Notes: a model not told the origin generated them from the sequence alone. Positions 8,898-19,183 are shown, counted from the stretch's first letter. The stretch: DNA of 64,000 bases from Sphingobacteriales bacterium UTBCD1 (GCA_002066995.1 MWTC01000021.1:37361-101360), one strand, 5' to 3'. A program made the numbers and translations.

Positions 8898-10520
8898 ATG
8901 AAATCCCAAATACGTAAGTACAGGAGAATTTTATACTTCTTTTTATTGCCAGTTATACTTGTATCCGTTTATTTTTTTATTCATCTAAATATAGGAAGTA
9001 AACCAGTTATTAAGTCTCAAAAGCTTGATTTGTTTTTGCCTCCTCCAAACCGGGTTCCGGTAAATAACAAGTTTATCTATAAATCCGCAGGGGAATTAGC
9101 AAACCTGGTTAAAAGCAGAAAAGCTACCTCAGTTGAAATAGTACAAGAATTTATCTCCAATATCAAGAACAACAATTACAAATACAATGCGATAGTATGG
9201 TTAAGAGAAAATGAAGCGCTTGATGAAGCAAAAAAAGCTGATGAAGCTGTCGCCAAAGGTGGGGATTTACCACCGCTTCTTGGTGTACCGATAACAGTAA
9301 AAGAAGAGTTCTGGGTGAAAGGTTCACCAGTTACATTAAACTCAAAAATGAATGATAAATTTATAGCTCCGGTTGATGGCCCCATTGTACAACAATTAAA
9401 AAAAGCAGGAGCCATTATTTTAGGTAAAACGAATCTCCCTACTCTCCTTTTGGATTTTCAGGTTCAAGGTGAAGTTTACCCAGTGGGCAGTAATCCTTAT
9501 GATACTACAAAAACACCAGGCGGAAGTACGGGAGGCGGAGCGTCAGCACTTGCAGCAGGGTTTACAAGTCTTGAATTCGGAAGTGATTTGGGTGGAAGCA
9601 TTCGTGTGCCTGCCTCCTTCTGTGGGTTATATGGCTTGAAAACAACCTTTGGCACTATAAACGTAACAGAAGGCGATGGAACAGAGGCTGTATCAACACA
9701 TAAAAGATTTGCGTTAAATACTGCTGGCCCTTTGGCAAGGACTCCCGAAGATCTTGAAGTAGCATGGAATGTTTTAAAAGAGACCAGACCCGACAATAGA
9801 TTCCAACAACCTGTTATTTGGAAACAGCCATCCGGTAGAAAAATTTCCAAATATAAAATTGCCTGGACAGATGACTGGAAAACTTCTTCCGGAACGATCA
9901 AAGTTGGAAGTGATGTAAAAGTAAAAATGAGTCGCCTTATTGATTCTGTTAAAAAATATGGTGCAGGCATTAAAAAATATGCTCCGGACACCTATGAAGA
10001 AATGATGAATTCTTACCTTACCTGTCTTGCCTTAATTGCAGGTGAAGGCAAGTCACCGGAAATCAGACAAATGATAAATAAAGACATGCATATTTGGGAT
10101 GATGACTCCGGCATTTTAAATCCCTTCTACACTACAATGATGAACCAGAATGATTCAACCTGGATACAATGGCAGCAACAAAACAATAAGCTAAAAAGAA
10201 AGTGGGATTCATTTTTTTCCCACTTTGATTTCTTCATCTGCCCGATTACCTATGGGGCTGCATTTAATAAATGCCCCAAAGGATCTGCAATCACAATAGA
10301 AGGTATAACTGTATCTTATTTCAGATATTTTCCATACGCCACTATACTTAATCCAATTGAATGTCCTGCTATAACTATCCCTTTAGGTTTGAACGATAAA
10401 GGATTACCCATTGCAATACAGGTTATAGGCCCGAAATTTTCTGAACCTGAGTTATTGCATTTCGCAAAATTATTGAAGCCGTTGGTACCAGGCTTCTTAA
10501 AACCTGACCTTTTACATTAA
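8898..10520 (+). CDS. Amidase-signature family hydrolase, membrane-anchored or secreted
   Basis: A 540-residue amidase-signature (AS) enzyme. Residues about 10-30 form one hydrophobic segment with basic residues before it, so it is a signal anchor or uncleaved signal and the enzyme acts outside the cytoplasm. The catalytic Lys-cisSer-Ser triad is present: Lys135 in GVPITVKEEF, Ser210 in GGSTGGGASA and Ser234 in GSDLGGSIRVP. Family members hydrolyse amide bonds in diverse substrates, so the target is open; an amide-linked glycan or peptide fragment would suit the neighbours. It is a single-gene unit on the plus strand with operator-like site B in front, convergent with the Nramp-like gene. Confidence 0.88.
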   Translation: MKSQIRKYRRILYFFLLPVILVSVYFFIHLNIGSKPVIKSQKLDLFLPPPNRVPVNNKFIYKSAGELANLVKSRKATSVEIVQEFISNIKNNNYKYNAIVWLRENEALDEAKKADEAVAKGGDLPPLLGVPITVKEEFWVKGSPVTLNSKMNDKFIAPVDGPIVQQLKKAGAIILGKTNLPTLLLDFQVQGEVYPVGSNPYDTTKTPGGSTGGGASALAAGFTSLEFGSDLGGSIRVPASFCGLYGLKTTFGTINVTEGDGTEAVSTHKRFALNTAGPLARTPEDLEVAWNVLKETRPDNRFQQPVIWKQPSGRKISKYKIAWTDDWKTSSGTIKVGSDVKVKMSRLIDSVKKYGAGIKKYAPDTYEEMMNSYLTCLALIAGEGKSPEIRQMINKDMHIWDDDSGILNPFYTTMMNQNDSTWIQWQQQNNKLKRKWDSFFSHFDFFICPITYGAAFNKCPKGSAITIEGITVSYFRYFPYATILNPIECPAITIPLGLNDKGLPIAIQVIGPKFSEPELLHFAKLLKPLVPGFLKPDLLH

Positions 10521-10622
10521 TTGTAAAATTAAATTTATTATCTACAGGAAGAAGATCAAGTAATTAACTTGAGAATATCTTACTTCGTATTTAAAATATG
10601 GTATTATCCTGATTTTTTTAAA

Positions 10623-10697
10623 AATCCAATTGGATTCAATACAGAATTGAGCTTTTAAGAAGCATAGTGAAAACAGTTTTATAAAGCTTTTTATAAA
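10623..10697. terminator. Possible weak convergent terminator region
   Basis: Between the convergent amidase and Nramp-like genes lie a perfect 12-bp palindrome ATCCAATTGGAT (10623-10634) and an AT-only inverted repeat TTTATAAA-gctt-TTTATAAA (10678-10697). Neither is GC-rich, so a terminator role is only suggested by position. Confidence 0.25.
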
Positions 10698-10705
10698 TGA
10701 TACAG

Positions 10706-11938
10706 CTAAAAGAATAGATCTCTAGCATTGAAAATTGCCAGAAATATTATCAGAGCCAGCCCCACAGTCCCCATAATTTTCTGAATCAGGTTATTTTTTA
10801 GCGATCCCATTACTTTTTCATCATTGGCAATTGTGAAAAGAGCAATGCCAACAATTGGTACTATAAAAATGGTAACACTTTGGGCTAATACAATCAGGTT
10901 CAGCGGAAGTTTTCCAAAAATAATTGCAATACTTGCACCAATAATCATAACCAGTGCAATCAATCCTTTAATTACTTTATTATTCAGTTGGTATCCGTAA
11001 CCCAATGAATCACCCAGCAAAGTACCCCCAATTGCAGCATTTCCAACAAGTGAAGAAAACGAAGCGCCAAAAAGTCCGGCAAGAAATAATACTGTTGATA
11101 ATTCTCCAAATAATGGTTCTAAAGCTTTAGCCATATCCAATGCACTGTTTACCGGCAGGTTTCTTGAATGCAGAACACTACCGGCACAGATCATAACAAT
11201 AATTACCAACAAGCCAAGAATTACAATACCTGTAACACTCTCATTTGGCTTAACGGTTGCTCCCTGGCTGTGTTTTCTTCTCTCCTGCATAAGATAGCAT
11301 TGATAAAAGGCTGCAATGAGAGAAAAACAGGAAGCAATGAATGCAATAATTAGCCCTGCTGATCCCGCAGGAATAGAAGGTTTCAAGCCATCAGTGACAG
11401 TAGAAAGATCGGGGTTAATTTTAATTAATGTTAGTAAAAATGCAATCAGCATTAAAGCAACAAGGACAAACATCAATTTTTCAAGAATTTTGTATAGGTC
11501 TTTGAAAAAGAGAAGACCCAATCCCAGTATATTAAACAGAACGATCCAAAATTTCACATTGATATTTGTAGGTTCTGACAATGCAATCCCCACGCCTATT
11601 GAATTTCCGGACTGAAAAGAAGTAGCTACAAAAAATATTCCTATTCCCACAATTATAGAAACCGGCTTACCCCACTTGTGACGAATTGTTTGTAATAATG
11701 ATTGGCTGGTTGCCAAACCAATTCTGCCGGCCATAGACGTAAAGAGTATCAGAAAATAAATGGCCACTACTACAAGCCATATCATAGCATATCCGTAGTT
11801 AGCCCCTAATTTTGAAGTTATAGTCATTTTGCTTGGGCCAAAAATAATAGCTGCTGTGATAATACCCGGTCCTAACGACTTTATCCATTGTTTCAGACCC
11901 GGATATTTTCCTATTCTTTTTTTAATCCCCTGATACAT
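10706..11938 (-). CDS. Divergent Nramp-family transporter
   Basis: A 410-residue membrane protein with about 11 hydrophobic segments and the Nramp opening LKQWIKSLGPGIITAAII. The residues that bind metal in Nramp are changed. The helix-1 DPGN motif reads FGPSKM, and the helix-6 MPH region reads AAFYQCYLMQE. It may therefore move something other than Mn2+/Fe2+, or bind metal differently. Related proteins are commonly annotated as divalent metal cation transporters in Bacteroidota sugar clusters, without proof. It is the last gene of the long leftward run that begins with the aminotransferase at 25413. Confidence 0.8.
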   Translation of the reverse strand: MYQGIKKRIGKYPGLKQWIKSLGPGIITAAIIFGPSKMTITSKLGANYGYAMIWLVVVAIYFLILFTSMAGRIGLATSQSLLQTIRHKWGKPVSIIVGIGIFFVATSFQSGNSIGVGIALSEPTNINVKFWIVLFNILGLGLLFFKDLYKILEKLMFVLVALMLIAFLLTLIKINPDLSTVTDGLKPSIPAGSAGLIIAFIASCFSLIAAFYQCYLMQERRKHSQGATVKPNESVTGIVILGLLVIIVMICAGSVLHSRNLPVNSALDMAKALEPLFGELSTVLFLAGLFGASFSSLVGNAAIGGTLLGDSLGYGYQLNNKVIKGLIALVMIIGASIAIIFGKLPLNLIVLAQSVTIFIVPIVGIALFTIANDEKVMGSLKNNLIQKIMGTVGLALIIFLAIFNARDLFF

Positions 11939-12083
11939 TTTTTGTTTTACTAATTTTTTAGTGACTGATTAAATACCGGCTTTTTGTTTTTATAAAAATT
12001 CTTTTATGTTCATTCAGTAAGAATATTGCAGGTGGTCATAAATAACAGATATTTGTATTGTATCCTTACCTTCATTACATCTG

Positions 12084-13004
12084 TCATAAGTGCTTTTTTA
12101 TAACTGATACATATTCCGGAAATGCTATCTCGGGTTCTTCAATATCCGGATACCAGAATTTTTCCCATTCAAATCCATAATATCCCCTATACCCATCCTT
12201 ATACAGAAGATCAATTGCTTCAAATATGGGGCATTCACCCCGGCCTAATAATACAGGTATCAGTTTACCATTAACAAATTTTCCGTCCTTTAGATGGGTA
12301 TGCCTGATATACTGTTTCAGCTCAGGGTAAACTTTAGCCGGTGATACCCTGGTAACAGACCACATATTGCAAACATCCCACAACAAACCTGTGTGGGGAT
12401 GAAAAGCAGGTTCCATGATTTTCCTGATTACTGACGTTTCTAAAGCATCTCCGTGTGTTTCTATCAAGACAACGACATCGCTTCCTTTTGCATAATTACC
12501 CAACTGCAATAATCTTTCACTTATCAGGTTAATAACAATGTCTCTGCTTTGATCTTCGGGTAGTTTGTTAGGGAATACACGAACATACGGGCAATTAAGT
12601 TCGTGTGCAAGATCTATAAATCTCTTTGCTTCATCCAGGTCCTTTTGCCAGATGCCAATATCCTGATGGTGAAGCGACGCAGAAGATCCTAACCCCTGAA
12701 TTTTTACTTGCCTGTCCTCGGCCTTTCTCCTGCTTAATTGAATACTTTCATTATTGCTGAACTCCGGGCACTTTGGCAAATCCATCTGTCCAAGAATTCC
12801 TCTAATTTCAATTGCTGCGAATCCATTGTCATGCGCAAAATCAAGAACTTTTGTAAATGACCATTTAGGGCAACCCAGGGTAGAGAAAGACAGAAACTGT
12901 TTCTTATTCTGACAACCGAAGGTGGTTCCATTTATAGCAATTGCTCCTAATAATCCTGAACTGGTTTTAATAAAATCTCTTCTTGAAAATGACTTCATAA
13001 ACAA
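12084..13004 (-). CDS. Tat-exported sugar isomerase/epimerase-like TIM barrel
   Basis: A 306-residue protein of the xylose-isomerase-like (AP endonuclease 2) TIM-barrel family. The N-terminus FSRRDFIKTSSGLLGAIAI is a Tat signal, so it is exported folded. The barrel has metal-site residues typical of the family: EIRG early in the chain, LIETHGD in the middle, LLWDVCN, HTHLKDG and a closing YYGFEWEKFW. Family members isomerise sugars, epimerise them, or cleave 3-keto-glycosides. Export and the neighbouring Gfo/Idh/MocA gene make the 3-keto-sugar role attractive, but that is inference. Confidence 0.8.
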   Translation of the reverse strand: MFMKSFSRRDFIKTSSGLLGAIAINGTTFGCQNKKQFLSFSTLGCPKWSFTKVLDFAHDNGFAAIEIRGILGQMDLPKCPEFSNNESIQLSRRKAEDRQVKIQGLGSSASLHHQDIGIWQKDLDEAKRFIDLAHELNCPYVRVFPNKLPEDQSRDIVINLISERLLQLGNYAKGSDVVVLIETHGDALETSVIRKIMEPAFHPHTGLLWDVCNMWSVTRVSPAKVYPELKQYIRHTHLKDGKFVNGKLIPVLLGRGECPIFEAIDLLYKDGYRGYYGFEWEKFWYPDIEEPEIAFPEYVSVIKKHL

Positions 13005-13115
13005 TCTTTTAACTGATTAAAAATTATAAATTTATTGTGAAACTCTTTTCAATAATTTATACTGTTTACACTAACCGGCATGAAATTGCTCCTCTGCCCG
13101 GTTAACCAATTCAAT

Positions 13116-14492
13116 TTACTTTTTATTAATTCTTATAAAATATTTTACAGGTTTATTCAGCTTATATATTGATTGAAACAATGCAGCATGCTTTTGCTCC
13201 ATATCTTTTTCGTTCACCTTGTCAGACAGGTATTCGGCAAATACTTTTTTGAAAAAATTGTAGTTTTCAGACGTTTTGTTTTCATTAAGTATGCTGTCAA
13301 ATTTTGCTTTTACCAAATCCATGTCTGCAACCATCACAGTTGCTCCTTCAAAATGCTGATATTCCACATATTTCAATAACCGCAATTGCCTCTCAGTTTT
13401 CCAGTATTCATAAAATTGATCAAGTACTTTCTGTGATTGTTTTGATTGAGGAGTAGCCGTATTCAGCGATAGGTTTATTCCTTTACTTAAATCTTTGTTG
13501 GAATAGGTTCCAATAAAAGAAGAATCGATAAGTAAATTATAATTCCCTCTTTTTAATCCTTTTATCTGCAGCACTTCCTTGTTTAACTCTGAGGTAAATG
13601 GGTGAAGTGAATCAGGGTTTAATCCATCAGGTGAGGGAAAGGGTAATGACCGGGAAAGATATTCAAAAGAAACATCGTTAGTTCCTGCCTGCAGATTACT
13701 AATGATACAGTTCTCAGCTAATAACGTACTGTTCTTTTTAACATTGATTTTTACATAAGACACCTTTTTCTCTATATCCTGATTATTTAAAAAAGTATGT
13801 GCCATAACAAAAAATCCCAGTTTGCTTACGTGTACTCTGTCGTTCCCGATTATCGATTTGGTTGGATCCTTCTTCTGAATAATCCTGTTATCCTCATTCA
13901 TTACGGTCCAGCAATCTACCAGTGGCAGCTGGTATTTTCCAGACAATTGCTTCAGGAACTCAACACATTTTTTTAAAGCATCATTTACCCCGTAAGCATT
14001 TTCTGAGGGTAATTGTCCCGTCTGATCATAAATGGTAGGCGTTTGCAGGATAACTTTGACTTTTGCCTGCATCAATAACCGAACAATACTATCCGCATTG
14101 CGGCACCAGCTTTCTATTCTTTCTTGCTTCTTTTCCTGTATGCCGGCTTCGTTCTGCCTGTCTTTCATATAAAGTGATGGCCTAAGGTCGTTTTCTTCAA
14201 GCATCAATACGGCCCAGGTTGGTTTAACAACAAAAATGTCAGAATGAATCCGTGCTAAAATATTGTCCGTCCAATCACCCGATATACCGCAGTTAAGAAA
14301 TGTAATATTTCTATCCGGATACCTGGTAGCATAAAACAGATTTATATAATGATAGTTTCCCCCATTCATAGCAATACTGCTTCCAATAAAACAAATTCTG
14401 TCGTTGTCCTGAAATGATGGTATTTGACCATACACCTCTGTTACAAGCATTAAAGACATAGAAAGAATAAGGGCAAAATATTTCTTAAACAT
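13116..14492 (-). CDS. Secreted SGNH/GDSL-type hydrolase
   Basis: A 458-residue protein with a signal peptide (cleavage after VYGQ, about residue 23). SGNH block I is FIGSSIAMNG with Ser39 as nucleophile and GSS in place of GDS. Block II is NCGISGDW and block III is MLEENDL. The Asp-His dyad is in NDRVHVSKLG (about residue 225). A C-terminal part of about 200 residues beyond the SGNH core is of unknown fold. It is probably an extracytoplasmic esterase removing acyl groups from a glycan. It is encoded 112 bp upstream of the isomerase-like gene and cotranscribed by position. Confidence 0.8.
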   Translation of the reverse strand: MFKKYFALILSMSLMLVTEVYGQIPSFQDNDRICFIGSSIAMNGGNYHYINLFYATRYPDRNITFLNCGISGDWTDNILARIHSDIFVVKPTWAVLMLEENDLRPSLYMKDRQNEAGIQEKKQERIESWCRNADSIVRLLMQAKVKVILQTPTIYDQTGQLPSENAYGVNDALKKCVEFLKQLSGKYQLPLVDCWTVMNEDNRIIQKKDPTKSIIGNDRVHVSKLGFFVMAHTFLNNQDIEKKVSYVKINVKKNSTLLAENCIISNLQAGTNDVSFEYLSRSLPFPSPDGLNPDSLHPFTSELNKEVLQIKGLKRGNYNLLIDSSFIGTYSNKDLSKGINLSLNTATPQSKQSQKVLDQFYEYWKTERQLRLLKYVEYQHFEGATVMVADMDLVKAKFDSILNENKTSENYNFFKKVFAEYLSDKVNEKDMEQKHAALFQSIYKLNKPVKYFIRINKK

Positions 14493-14615
14493 GAAGTAAT
14501 GTTTTTAATGTATAATTTATTCTCTTAAATGAATCATATTTTTCATTCCATATATCAGGCAGCTTTAGTATTGAAACAACTCCATCGAATTTTACAAGGA
14601 ACAGGATCACAAATC

Positions 14616-15674
14616 CTATCCGGTATTCAATACAATTTTTTCGCCTGACTTTGCACTCCGGTAAATGGCTGTAACAATTTCAACTGATTTTTTCCCTTCC
14701 ACAGCATCTACCAACGGATCAGAGTTCTCTTCAACTGCATTGATGAAATCTATCATTTGCATTTTGTGGCCATAATGACTGATTGATGCTGGATCTGCAA
14801 CCCCACCGGAAGAATTATTCGATATACATTGCTTGTTCCGGAATACCTCATCGTGTGACAATTCATTCTGAAACTGCCATTTTAAAACACTGTTCTCCTC
14901 GAGTATAGCGGAACCTGAAGTACCAATAATTTCAAGACGTTTAAAAAATCCGGGGAACGCAGCGGTAGTACATTCTATAACACCCAATGCTCCGTTTGCA
15001 AATGTCATAATTGCTGTAACGGTATCCTCCACCTGGATTTCCTTATGGTACCTGTTCGCCGAAATTGCCTGTACCGATTTTATTGGCCCCATAACCCATT
15101 GTAACAAATCAACTGAATGTATCCCCTGGTTCATTAAGGCACCTCCTCCATCATATTGCCAGGTCCCTCTCCATTCACCAGATTGATAATATTCTTTTGT
15201 ACGATGCCATTTTACATAAGCGCTCCCCAACACAAGTTCTCCAAATCTTTGTTCTTCTACGGATCGCTTCAATTGCCTGTTTACTTCATAAAACCTGGAA
15301 GGGAATATGACAGCTACCTTTACATTCGCCGCTTTCGCCGCGTCAATAATCAGATCACAGCGCCCGGTGGTAATTTCCAATGGTTTTTCTATCATGCAGT
15401 GTTTGCCGGCAGCAATGCATTTGAGCGCTATCTCAAGATGTGTTCCCGACGGTGTACATACAGACACAATGTCAATATCAGGGTTTCCTAACATATCGTC
15501 CAACGTAGGGTAAACTTTACCTCCATATATCTTTGAAAAAAGTTCAGCTTTGCTTATGTTATGATTATATACACCAATAATACCGGCACAACCGATCTCT
15601 GAAATCGCTTTTGCATGAAAATGGGAAATAACACCCGTACCGACGATACCAAATCCAAAAGGTTTCATTTTCAC
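14616..15674 (-). CDS. Gfo/Idh/MocA-family oxidoreductase (cytoplasmic)
   Basis: A 352-residue NAD(P)-dependent dehydrogenase with no signal peptide. The Rossmann motif is GFGIVGTGVISHFHAKAI at the N-terminus. The family motifs VCTPSGTHLEIAL and MIEKPLEIT follow, with the Lys of EKP as the expected catalytic residue. The C-terminal domain has GGGALMNQGIHSVDLLQWV, containing the usual His-Asp pair. Typical substrates are sugars or inositols. It follows the SSS symporter gene by 71 bp, so it may oxidise the imported compound. Confidence 0.88.
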   Translation of the reverse strand: MKMKPFGFGIVGTGVISHFHAKAISEIGCAGIIGVYNHNISKAELFSKIYGGKVYPTLDDMLGNPDIDIVSVCTPSGTHLEIALKCIAAGKHCMIEKPLEITTGRCDLIIDAAKAANVKVAVIFPSRFYEVNRQLKRSVEEQRFGELVLGSAYVKWHRTKEYYQSGEWRGTWQYDGGGALMNQGIHSVDLLQWVMGPIKSVQAISANRYHKEIQVEDTVTAIMTFANGALGVIECTTAAFPGFFKRLEIIGTSGSAILEENSVLKWQFQNELSHDEVFRNKQCISNNSSGGVADPASISHYGHKMQMIDFINAVEENSDPLVDAVEGKKSVEIVTAIYRSAKSGEKIVLNTG

Positions 15675-15745
15675 AACTTTGAGTTATTGAAAATTTATCA
15701 CAGAAATAAATTTCATTTCAAACAATCGAATACATCAACTATCTC

Positions 15746-17236
15746 CTATTTAGATTCTACTCGAATTTTACTTTCGCTTCGGAGAGCCGCTAACATTTTT
15801 TCCACACGTTCAGGTGTACTCGTTTTATTAAACAGCCCAAAGCAAATAAAAATAACAGCAGATACTATTGTAGGTAATCCAATTTCAAGTGCCAGGCTGT
15901 TTAGTTCAATGTTCTTTGTAATAACAAAAGTCAACACGCCTCCAACTATTGAACCGATAGCCGCTTTTGGCCCACATCTTTTAAATGCCGGTAAAAGCCC
16001 AAACAATAAGGGCATTGAAGTAGGCCCAAGCAATGCTCCAAACCAGGAAATAATTAATCCCAGGACCCCGCCAAAATGGTTGTAGTTAAGTGCTACAACC
16101 ATTGTTGCTAAAGTGAATAAGCATGTAACAATCCTGGCAGTACGAAGCGGAGACTTTACATTTTGAAATTTAGGAGATATAACAGGCAAAATATCTCTCG
16201 TGATCACAGCGGCAATCGTATTCACATCTGATGATGTCATGCCCATAGTCGCTGCAAATAATGAAGCAATCACCAGGCCGATCATCCCCTGTGGCAATAT
16301 TTTCAACATAAGCCACCCATAGGATTCATCAGGCTTTTCCAGTCCTGGTAAAATAAGTGGCGCTGCCCACATTGGAAAAAATAATATTAAAGGCCATATT
16401 AAATATAGTATCCCTGATAAACGGGCAGCCCTGGATGCTTCCTTTTCATTGGGAGAAGAAATATATCTTGTTGCCAGGCTCCAGCTTCCACCATTATAAC
16501 TCAAAAAATATAGGAAGAAAATAAGAACTACAAAAGGAAGAGTATATGGATCATTGAACCATTGACTATGACTGGGCGGCAATTGCTTCCAGATACCCAT
16601 GATTGAATCTGCACCACCCAGATGATTCACAACAAGTACAAACATCACAATGCCTCCTAAAATCTGGACAATAAACTGAATAAAGTCTGTTATTATGACT
16701 CCCCATAAACCGCCAAAGGTGACATAAATTAATGTAACCACACCCGAAACAAGGATACCGGTCATCATTGAAATTCCTGCTACAACATGGAGGAGTATTC
16801 CAATAGCAGCCCACTTGGCGCCAACATCGAAAATCTTTAATAATACTCCCGACCAGGCAATAACTTGTTGTGTCAACAGGTTATACCGTATTTTAAGATA
16901 TTCAAGAGGAGATTGCACCTGGAAATTTCTTCTAAGCCGTACCCAATAAGCCGGGAAAATTCCTGCACTAACAATGATAGCGATACCAACAGGCAAAGCC
17001 CACCAGACAAATATGGTAAAACCATGTGTATATGCAACAGCAGCATAAGCTACAAAAACTGCTCCGCTGTGGCCTGAAACATGATGAGAGATACCTGCCA
17101 GCCACCAGGGGATTTTTCCTCCGGCAACAAAATAATCATCGGCATTTTTACTTTTGTAATAAGACATAACACCAATAACAATCATTGATAAAAAAAAGAC
17201 AATGATCAGAATATAGTCTAATGAGTTTAATGTCAT
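15746..17236 (-). CDS. Sodium/solute symporter (SSS family)
   Basis: A 496-residue membrane protein with about 13 hydrophobic segments. It opens with LDYILIIVFFLSMIVIGVMS and KNADDYFVAGGKIPWW, the usual SSS start in Bacteroidota sugar clusters, and continues with HVSGHSGAVFVAYAAVAY. It would carry a sugar or sugar acid across the inner membrane with Na+. The flanking Gfo/Idh/MocA gene supports a sugar-like solute; the exact solute is unknown. Confidence 0.9.
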   Translation of the reverse strand: MTLNSLDYILIIVFFLSMIVIGVMSYYKSKNADDYFVAGGKIPWWLAGISHHVSGHSGAVFVAYAAVAYTHGFTIFVWWALPVGIAIIVSAGIFPAYWVRLRRNFQVQSPLEYLKIRYNLLTQQVIAWSGVLLKIFDVGAKWAAIGILLHVVAGISMMTGILVSGVVTLIYVTFGGLWGVIITDFIQFIVQILGGIVMFVLVVNHLGGADSIMGIWKQLPPSHSQWFNDPYTLPFVVLIFFLYFLSYNGGSWSLATRYISSPNEKEASRAARLSGILYLIWPLILFFPMWAAPLILPGLEKPDESYGWLMLKILPQGMIGLVIASLFAATMGMTSSDVNTIAAVITRDILPVISPKFQNVKSPLRTARIVTCLFTLATMVVALNYNHFGGVLGLIISWFGALLGPTSMPLLFGLLPAFKRCGPKAAIGSIVGGVLTFVITKNIELNSLALEIGLPTIVSAVIFICFGLFNKTSTPERVEKMLAALRSESKIRVESK

Positions 17237-17303
17237 CCCTTTGATTTTTACTTGTTATTTCTTTTAACTTTAATTCTTTTATTCTTATTCCACCTGATCA
17301 TGA

Positions 17304-18128
17304 TTAATATGATTCTTCTAAAGCCCACCCGATACTTCCCAGAAGCAAATTGATAAAGTTTGGTGATTGGAAATCTGCCGGATGTCCCAATGATGTATAA
17401 AACACTTTGCTTAGTCCTGCCCGGCGAGTCCAGGCAACAGGTTCAGTTATAGTATCTGCCTTTCCTCTAAGTATTATAGTAATGTTGCTATCAAGCAATG
17501 GAGCAACTTTATAAATGTTTCCTTTACTATGCCAATATGATGATTGAAGTTTTTGCACAACAGGATGATTCATGGCATTTACATCAAGCGATACATCCGT
17601 ACCGGGATCAATCGGGCCATAACCCCTGTTTTCACAACCTAATACTGTTGCAACAAATTCCGGCCAGTCCTCAAAGCCTTCCGAAATTTTATCCCAAACA
17701 GTAAAAGCATGATTAGCTGTTCTTATTCCTATAATCGGGCGACCGGAATTGATATAGCTTTTAATAATTTCCATTTGCTTATGCGGCAGGGCTATACGGC
17801 GTGCAAAAATGATCAATAAGTCGGCTTTTTCAACTGCATCAAAATCCGGGTAAGTATAAGCTCCGTGTGTTCCTTGCCCTAAAAGCACTGTTACCTTATA
17901 TCCTAATCGTTCTTTTAATAGTCGTCCAAATTCAGGAATGGTTTTATGTGCCTCATAGTTCAAAGAATCTTCTGTTATCAGAAAAACAATATGTGCTGAT
18001 TTTTTTGCTTGAGATGCTCCCATAATTTGATTATTCTTTTCATTCCCTGTTAATGCTGTATCGAATGAAACAATTATTAAATACAGGGCTAAATACCCCA
18101 TCAGTTGAATATGTTGTTTTAAATTCAT
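17304..18128 (-). CDS. Secreted ThuA-like protein
   Basis: A 274-residue protein with an N-terminal hydrophobic signal (about residues 8-28). The core has the ThuA/class-I-amidotransferase-like pattern: HIVFLITEDSLNYEAHKTIP, then ADLLIIFARR, then SGRPIIGIRTANHAF, and a C-terminal GLSKVFYTSLGH. ThuA-like domains recur in Bacteroidota and Planctomycetes beside 3-keto-sugar enzymes; their reaction is poorly defined. The nucleophilic Cys of true amidotransferases is not evident. It lies between the kelch and symporter genes. Confidence 0.75.
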   Translation of the reverse strand: MNLKQHIQLMGYLALYLIIVSFDTALTGNEKNNQIMGASQAKKSAHIVFLITEDSLNYEAHKTIPEFGRLLKERLGYKVTVLLGQGTHGAYTYPDFDAVEKADLLIIFARRIALPHKQMEIIKSYINSGRPIIGIRTANHAFTVWDKISEGFEDWPEFVATVLGCENRGYGPIDPGTDVSLDVNAMNHPVVQKLQSSYWHSKGNIYKVAPLLDSNITIILRGKADTITEPVAWTRRAGLSKVFYTSLGHPADFQSPNFINLLLGSIGWALEESY

Positions 18129-18169
18129 CGTTCGTTGTCTATTTGAAACAGGATCAAAAGTCAGTCATC

Positions 18170-19183
18170 TCAATTATTTTTAAACCAGTTTTTGTCAATA
18201 TACAGACTCCAAACCTCACTATTCAATATATAATCATCACCTGCTGCCCCACCGGCTATCCATAACTTGTCCTTGAATACAAAAGCAGAATGTTCATGAC
18301 GTTTGGACCAATGTATCTCTGTTTTTAATTCCTTCCAGTCAATTCCATTTTTTGAATACCACACATCATCAAAATTTTTATGTTCTCCGGACCAACCGCC
18401 TATCACCCAAATACGATCCCGATATACTACGGAGGAAAACCACATACGTGGAAGCCACTGTGCCGAGGGTGTTACCTGTTTCCAGTTTATTCCATCTTCT
18501 GAACACCAAACATCATTGTGTGCAGTAGCATTCGGGAATCTTTGTCCACCGCCAATTAACCATATTTTATTATTAAATACGATTGTCTGAGCATGTGCCC
18601 TTTTTGACCAGGGAGCGTTCATCAATTCTAATTTCCATTCTTTTCCATCACCTGATGACCATACATCATTAAAAAGTGTGCTATCGTTATTTTTATAAAA
18701 ATCCGAAGTACCCCCAAGTATCCACATTCTGTTTTTAAAAACAACAAAACCGGGAGACAGACGTGGACTCCAATTAGCAGCTTCCGTTACCAACTCCCAA
18801 TTAACTCCATCGGCAGAAGACCAAACTTTATTGCTACACTCTGTTCCGGGAACTTTTCGTCCGCCCATGATCCACATTTTATTTTTGAACACTAACGAAG
18901 CTGATAAATCACTTTGTCCCCAAGGTGCAGTTTTTGTTGTATTGATCCAACTCTTTCCATCAGATGATTTCCAGACATCCAGGAAATTTGGTGTTTGGGG
19001 AGTATCCCACCCACCCAAAATCCATAACTGATTTTTAAAAACAAATTCACTTTGAGAATCTCGTGGCCTCCATGCAGCAGAATTGGTTTCTTTAACCCAG
19101 TTTATGGTTTTTACCTGGCTGAACGCCGGTGAAATCATTTGAAAAAATATTATAGAAAAAATTATCAGCAGCCTTTTTTTCAT
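18170..19183 (-). CDS. Secreted kelch-type six-bladed beta-propeller
   Basis: I prefer the ATG at 19183 (MKKRLLIIFSIIFFQ, a clean signal peptide) over an upstream in-frame ATG at 19210. The mature part is six repeats of about 50 residues, each with a KxWxxGG strand (LWILGG, MWIMGG, MWILGG, IWLIGG, IWVIGG, LWIAGG) and a following WxSxDGxxW loop. This is a galactose-oxidase/kelch propeller without a catalytic partner domain, so binding of glycan or protein is likelier than catalysis. Gaps to both neighbours are 41 bp, fitting one operon. Confidence 0.8.
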   Translation of the reverse strand: MKKRLLIIFSIIFFQMISPAFSQVKTINWVKETNSAAWRPRDSQSEFVFKNQLWILGGWDTPQTPNFLDVWKSSDGKSWINTTKTAPWGQSDLSASLVFKNKMWIMGGRKVPGTECSNKVWSSADGVNWELVTEAANWSPRLSPGFVVFKNRMWILGGTSDFYKNNDSTLFNDVWSSGDGKEWKLELMNAPWSKRAHAQTIVFNNKIWLIGGGQRFPNATAHNDVWCSEDGINWKQVTPSAQWLPRMWFSSVVYRDRIWVIGGWSGEHKNFDDVWYSKNGIDWKELKTEIHWSKRHEHSAFVFKDKLWIAGGAAGDDYILNSEVWSLYIDKNWFKNN

